Assembly (NCBI GenBank): GCA_030407085.1
Contig: CM059584.1
Span: forward strand, 108,933,001-108,997,000
Length of the DNA stretch: 64,000 bases
Source: Trichopria drosophilae
Lineage: Eukaryota > Arthropoda > Insecta > Hymenoptera > Diapriidae
Direction: 5' to 3'
Shown here: one piece after another, positions 59,647-64,000 of the stretch
Position numbering within the stretch: position 1 is the first letter of the stretch
Layout: the number at the start of each line of letters is the position of its first letter
Position numbers and translations under genes: made by a program
The notes under the pieces: generated by a model
What the model saw: the letters and a program-made list of their open reading frames with translations, nothing else
Told to the model about the DNA's origin: nothing
The model's database searches: none

Positions 59647-59837
59647 CCCACACGTAGTGCTGCCCTGCACCAATCACTAGTCAGGAATACTCATTTCGTG
59701 GAAGGACTCCAGGTCAGGTACAATTTTTACCCCCGTTCGCAACATTTCATCATTTTAGTGAAAGCTGAATGTATTCTGTCAACATTCCTCCGTCAGCTTT
59801 ACATTTTACCTGAATATTATTACAAAAAATACATTAT

Positions 59838-59970
59838 TGGTCACGGGCGGAATATCGGACTCCGACGAGTGTGATTTGTGATGACCTTCACTACGCTCGG
59901 GCGACAAACTTCATAGTCGTGGAATAGCAGTAATTGCGCCCTTGGCACATAATGAACTATTATGCTCGTA
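59838..59970 (-). repeat. Second copy of the GTCGCCCGAGCG repeat (inverted)
   Basis: GGTCACGGGCGGAATATCGG, CTCCGACGAGTGTGATT, GCTCGGGCGACAAACTTC and GCCCTTGGCACA blocks are complementary to 45590-45715. Confidence 0.8.
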
Positions 59971-60182
59971 ATTATGAAAAATTGATGTACATCTTGGGCT
60001 AGCAAATCACAATGTTTTGCATAGTAAATATTTTTAGCTAATTTTTTTCTGATGATAGGAACTCGTCGGCTCTAACAGAAAATAATGCAAATTCTTTGAT
60101 TATCGCTAATGTAGCAAATTACCTGATTATGATTGATTGAATTGTGTAAAGATCTCGATATTAATGTTGCGAAGTTCTATGA

Positions 60183-60245
60183 GGGCGCGTAGCTTATTTG
60201 GTAGAGCATTCGACCTGCAATCGAATGATCCCAACTTCCGTCGCA
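60183..60245 (+). repeat. tRNA-like relic (tRNA-Cys-like)
   Basis: GCGTAGCTTATTTGGTAGAG (A-box/D-arm) and CATTCGACCTGCAATCGAAT (anticodon arm with GCA) are tRNA-like. The T-arm is decayed. It resembles the relic at 55608-55682. Confidence 0.5.
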
Positions 60246-60800
60246 TCGCATCACCATTCCACTGGGTCGTCAATTTCTGTAAAAAAATCTTAAAACAACC
60301 TATCCTTTCTATCTTTACCATCATAAAAAAGATTGTTAATTTTTCTAGCAATTTGCATTATTTTCTGTTACAACTCGAAATATTTCTTTATTTCATAAAG
60401 TATTTTCGGTAAAACACGTCTCAAATTATTCACTCTTTCACTCCTTCACTATTTATGCCCTGTCACTATAAAAAGTCCTATAGCATACTTCTGCTTTAAC
60501 TGTTTTTATAATTAATTTTTATAAATACTATTATAAAATTATTGCAAAATTTAATTCAAAAATATTTTAAGTTGATTCAGATTTTTATTTATTGATTTGA
60601 AATAAAATTTGGACAGTAATATAAATTTGTGAAAACTGTTCCGCTATTATACTTTTTACCTTATGCAGTATCATAATATGTAACTAACACGCAACAACTG
60701 ATAGATTAATTATAGATTAATTTTTTGTTTTTTTAATCATATTTTATTAACATAATTATTTTTTGGTTGGATTTGCTCCCACCTTAGAGGAATAATACAC
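60246..60800. other. AT-rich spacer
   Basis: Nothing recognised. Confidence 0.4.
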
Positions 60801-61051
60801 CCCGCGTAGAAAACCAAAGCATGGGCAATGTATTGGCAGTATAGTGGCCATTGCAATTGGCAATATATTGCACATACTATTGCCAATATATGGGAAATAT
60901 AGTAAAAAATCAACATTTCAAACATATTGCCAATATATTGCTAAAATTAAATTATTTTAAATTAAAGAAAAAAAAATAATTTTTAATTTTTCGTTATGAG
61001 TATCTGAATTTATTCATTTTCACGCTCTCAAAGAAATTAAAAACCTAAAGT

Positions 61052-61113
61052 ACCTCGACGAGATTCGAACCCTGGACCCTCCCTCGCAAAGCACGCGCCC
61101 TAACCACACGACC
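61052..61113 (-). repeat. tRNA-like sequence in left arm
   Basis: On the minus strand TGGTCGTGTGGTTAGGGCGC (A-box) and CCAGGGTTCGAATCTCGTCG (B-box) are separated as in a tRNA. Anticodon and acceptor stems are imperfect, so it is a tRNA-derived Pol III-type sequence rather than a tRNA gene. Confidence 0.55.
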
Positions 61114-61933
61114 ATGCCTGACGTTGCAAATTCCGCCAAAAATAACGAACAATGAAACCGAGATTCGATATTTATTTTTCCTCGATGTATAAACTTCAAT
61201 ATTATTATCAATAAATATATGCATACTGAAAATAAAACTAAACATCATTTGAGGAGCCTTCGGAAGGTTAGGCGAACTGCTGTTAGGAACACAACGATCT
61301 TTTTGCGGCATGTTTAATATTATGATTATAATAACAAGTCCGTCATGAATATTAAACAATATTATCGATTTCATTCATTGTAAATCATAAAAAAGTGATT
61401 ATAACAATCTGGCGAAAATGTAAGGCAACATCTTTGCAAAACATCATATACAGCGATATACGATAATGTAAAAATGCTAAAAGTGAACAAAATAAAAATA
61501 AATTTTAGTAAGTAATATAAACGAAGCTTAGCGAAATAATCTGAATTGAATTCCAGTAGGAACGTCGGTGATTGAGTTGTCAAAGGTCGAGTTTCGAATG
61601 CGGAGGTCCCAAATGTAAATTGATAAAATATTTTTTATTGTTAATTATTTATTATTATTATTGTTGTTTAATTAAATTCCAGCAGTACTTCACAAATTTC
61701 TTCACTAAATATGTCAATACATTTGGCTATAATCATTACAGTAAATTGTTATATGGTGAGTTACCATTCATTGTATAAATAATATGGTTCATTTTTATTA
61801 TTCCTTATTATTCCATTTTACAACAAGGTGCATGAATCATATTGTTGATGATTCGATAGTTGATCGATGGTAACATGCTGACTATTTAGGGCGAATATCG
61901 TATGGTTTATCAATTTACGTTATATTTTTTTGT

Positions 61934-61986
61934 TATTATGGTTAACTTTATTGATTTCATTATAATCAATAAAGTTAACCATAATA
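61934..61986. repeat. Perfect hairpin, 23-bp stem, 7-nt loop
   Basis: TATTATGGTTAACTTTATTG plus ATT on the left is exactly complementary to 61964-61986 on the right, with loop TCATTAT. It lies near the middle of the large palindrome. Confidence 0.9.
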
Positions 61987-62545
61987 TTTTGTATTATTTA
62001 AAAAAAATACTACATAAATAAAATAGAGATGCAGATATCGACCTCCTGAACAATTCATTTTTTAATACTTAAAATAATCCACAATTTGTTTTGTACATGG
62101 CTTTTTTTAAAAATATCACATTTACACTTTTCATAAAGTTTTTAAGTTATTTAACTTTTATTGGTAATTAATTACCATATCATGAAAAATTAGAAGTTGT
62201 AATAACGGTTGCAATCAATTTAAGTTATGTGCCTTTTTTGATAGATATCTGTTATTTAATAATAAAATAAAAATAATAAAATTAACAATTACGTCGATTT
62301 ATTTTGAAGTAATTTTATTTTTATGATTTCTTTTCAATTAAATGTTTAATATTAATAAAATGGATATTTTATTTAAAAAATAAAAAATAAAATTCATCAA
62401 TAACAATTAAAAAAAATATTCCGATTAAAAATATAAAAATTCATGTTATTATTGCACACTAAAACGATTATAGCAAAATTTACCGACTTATTTCGTGAAG
62501 TAACTAGTTTTTGTCAAATATATTAAAATAGTAATAATGCAACAA

Positions 62546-62566
62546 AATAATAATAATAATAATAAA
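62546..62566. repeat. (AAT)n microsatellite
   Basis: About seven AAT units. A related ATT-rich stretch lies at the mirrored place in the left arm (61640-61670). Confidence 0.85.
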
Positions 62567-63105
62567 TATTTTTCCGACTTAAATTCTGGACCTCCGCATT
62601 CGATAGTCAACACTGATTTTATTTAAATCTCTAAAATCACTAATTATAATTAAATCTACTGCAATGGAGATTATTTTGCCAAGCATTGTTTACATTATGC
62701 TCCGTAATATTTGTTTACTTTTATTGTTTTGATATTATTCCATAATCATATGTATTCTATATTTTGAAAAAGTCTTAAAATAAAACTTTAAAATAGTTCA
62801 ATATTGAATCTAATACATTTTTCAGTAATTAACTTGTAAACTATTAATAATTCTACAATGTCTGAAATCGATAATAATGTTTAATAATCACGAGGGACTT
62901 GTAATAATCACATTAATAAAAGTGCTGCAAAAAAGATCGTTGCTTTCCTAACAGCACTTCTCCTAACCTTCCGAACGCTCCTTTAAAAATAACAGTCAAA
63001 TAATGTTTAGATTTATTTTCAGTTGGCCTATATTTATCGATAATATTAATTCTTACGCTTTGAGTTAAAGTTCATACGTCGAGGAATAACAAGTATTGAA
63101 TCTCG

Positions 63106-63176
63106 GGGAATGGTCGTGTGATTCAGGCGCGTGGTTAGCGAGGGAGGGTCGTCCCGGGTTCGAATCTCGTCGAAGT
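63106..63176 (+). repeat. tRNA-like sequence in right arm
   Basis: TGGTCGTGTGATTCAGGCGC, then GGTTAGCGAGGGAGGGTCG and CCCGGGTTCGAATCTCGTCG. It is the mirror copy of 61052-61113. The B-box is intact and the A-box partly so. Confidence 0.55.
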
Positions 63177-63509
63177 AGTTTAGGTTTTTTTAATTTCTTT
63201 AAGAGCTTGAAAATGAATAAATTCAGGTATTCATAACGAAAAATCAAAAATAATTTTTATATTTTAGTGGAAAACCAACATTTCGAATATATTGGAAATC
63301 GCTTCGCTCGGGCCGCAAAATCACACTCGTGCAATCGCTAACTTTCGACCCTTGTCAAGCAATATGCTATTTTTTCATTAATTAAAAATAATTTAATTTT
63401 ATCAATATATTGACAATATATTCGCAATAGTATGTGCAATATATTGGCAATTGCAATGAACAATATACTGCCAATATATTGCCCATGCTTGGTTTTCTAC
63501 GCGGGTCCC

Positions 63510-64000
63510 TTAAATTGCTGTAGTTCATTTGTAGCGAATTGTAATTGATAACTGGATACGAACAAATTTTTGCGGTACTTTTTTGTCACTTTGTATAATC
63601 TTTTATGTAGAAAATTTAATGCTCTTTTTGTTGAAACCATTTTTATGTATTATTTATATTTTTGTTTAAGAAGAAACGTAAAAAAAACGTATTTTTCTGG
63701 ATTTTTATTCGACATCCCTATGTTCTAGTATGGATTGGCTCCTAAAACCAATCTAAATAACGCCATGTCAAACTCAAAAGAAACCGTAAATTCTGTTTTA
63801 CCGTTTGCAAAATATCGGGAGACAACAAACATTAGATGTACGCACGTACAAGATCACGGACAACAATTTTTTAGTTACATTTTTCAGCTGTTTAGTGTCT
63901 GAGACTTCGACATTTTATGAAAAACGATATAGGGTCTTTTTTTTCCTAGGTGACCAATTACTTTTATGGTAATTATCTGATTGATTAAAGCAACATACTT
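63510..64000. other. AT-rich DNA at window end
   Basis: Nothing recognised. Confidence 0.4.

Larger units (their letters stand above)
57745..59819. repeat. Duplicated segment carrying unit C (interrupted)
   Basis: Same-strand counterpart of 56245-56919, interrupted by the palindrome at 57981-59280. It carries microprotein C, its promoter and stem-loop. Confidence 0.8.
60801..63505. mobile_element. 2.7-kb imperfect palindrome with tRNA-like arms
   Basis: Ends CCCGCGTAGAAAACCAA and complement TTGGTTTTCTACGCGGG. Just inside each end are arrays of CAATATATTGGCAATA-like words. Further in, both arms share a tRNA-like block, CTTCGGAAGGTTAGG / CTGTTAGGAA, and TCGAATGCGGAGGTCC (61590-61610 and, inverted, 62586-62605). 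The arms thus match inverted over roughly 0.8-1.3 kb each with many indels. There is no transposase and no clear target duplication, so the mover is unknown. It may be a foldback element or an old inverted duplication. Confidence 0.72.

Overview
This is about 64 kb of AT-rich, gene-poor animal DNA, most likely from an insect and probably a hymenopteran. The taxonomic call is an inference. It rests on the mix of Tc1/mariner, piggyBac-like, jockey-like and Penelope-like relics, tRNA-derived SINEs, and a dispersed AAAATGGCGGA repeat of a kind I associate with hymenopteran genomes. No complete conventional multi-exon protein gene is recognisable. Most of the window looks like intron or intergenic DNA, dotted with small GC-richer islands that may be conserved regulatory elements (about 4.1-4.5, 7.03-7.29, 15.7-15.96, 23.3-24.1, 35.2-35.9, 44.25-44.8, 49.4-50.2 and 53.0-53.3 kb).

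The left and middle parts are dominated by mobile DNA. TTAA-flanked long palindromes lie at 7820-8574 and 12681-14611, with a short relative at 36141-36258. A nested pair of TA-flanked elements lies at 19054-23128. The inner one (19581-22881) carries a DD41D Tc1/mariner transposase with one in-frame stop and unusually long terminal repeats made of tandem subunits rich in TCAAGGTCA. A jockey-like reverse transcriptase relic (24402-26118, minus strand) is split by a TA-flanked element, which itself contains a tRNA-derived SINE with an exact 15-bp target-site duplication: a three-layer nest. A Penelope-like GIY-YIG fragment sits at 16964-17149. A 0.9-kb block at 31.6-32.6 kb is packed with AGTACT. 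Many smaller palindromic or inverted-repeat elements fill 32.9-49.1 kb.

The most interesting region is 54.8-59.9 kb. Three minus-strand copies of one compact gene unit occur there. Each has a TATA box, a short leader, an intact intronless 40-41 codon ORF for a hydrophobic peptide, and 26-35 nt after the stop a perfect 16-nt copy of the metazoan replication-dependent histone mRNA 3' stem-loop (GGCTCTTTTCAGAGCC). The peptides keep their length and pattern (C-L-Q-x-T, S-L-Y-x-R-W, K-I-E-Y-x-C-D-W-L), while the untranslated parts carry indels. I know of no described non-histone microprotein family with a histone-type 3' end, so this is my main candidate for an undescribed system. A 1.3-kb TTAA palindrome has inserted between copies B and C, and the matching empty site is preserved beside copy B.

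The right end (60801-63505) is a 2.7-kb imperfect palindrome with CCCGCGTAGAAAA termini. Each arm carries a tRNA-like sequence, and a 23-bp-stem hairpin lies near the centre.
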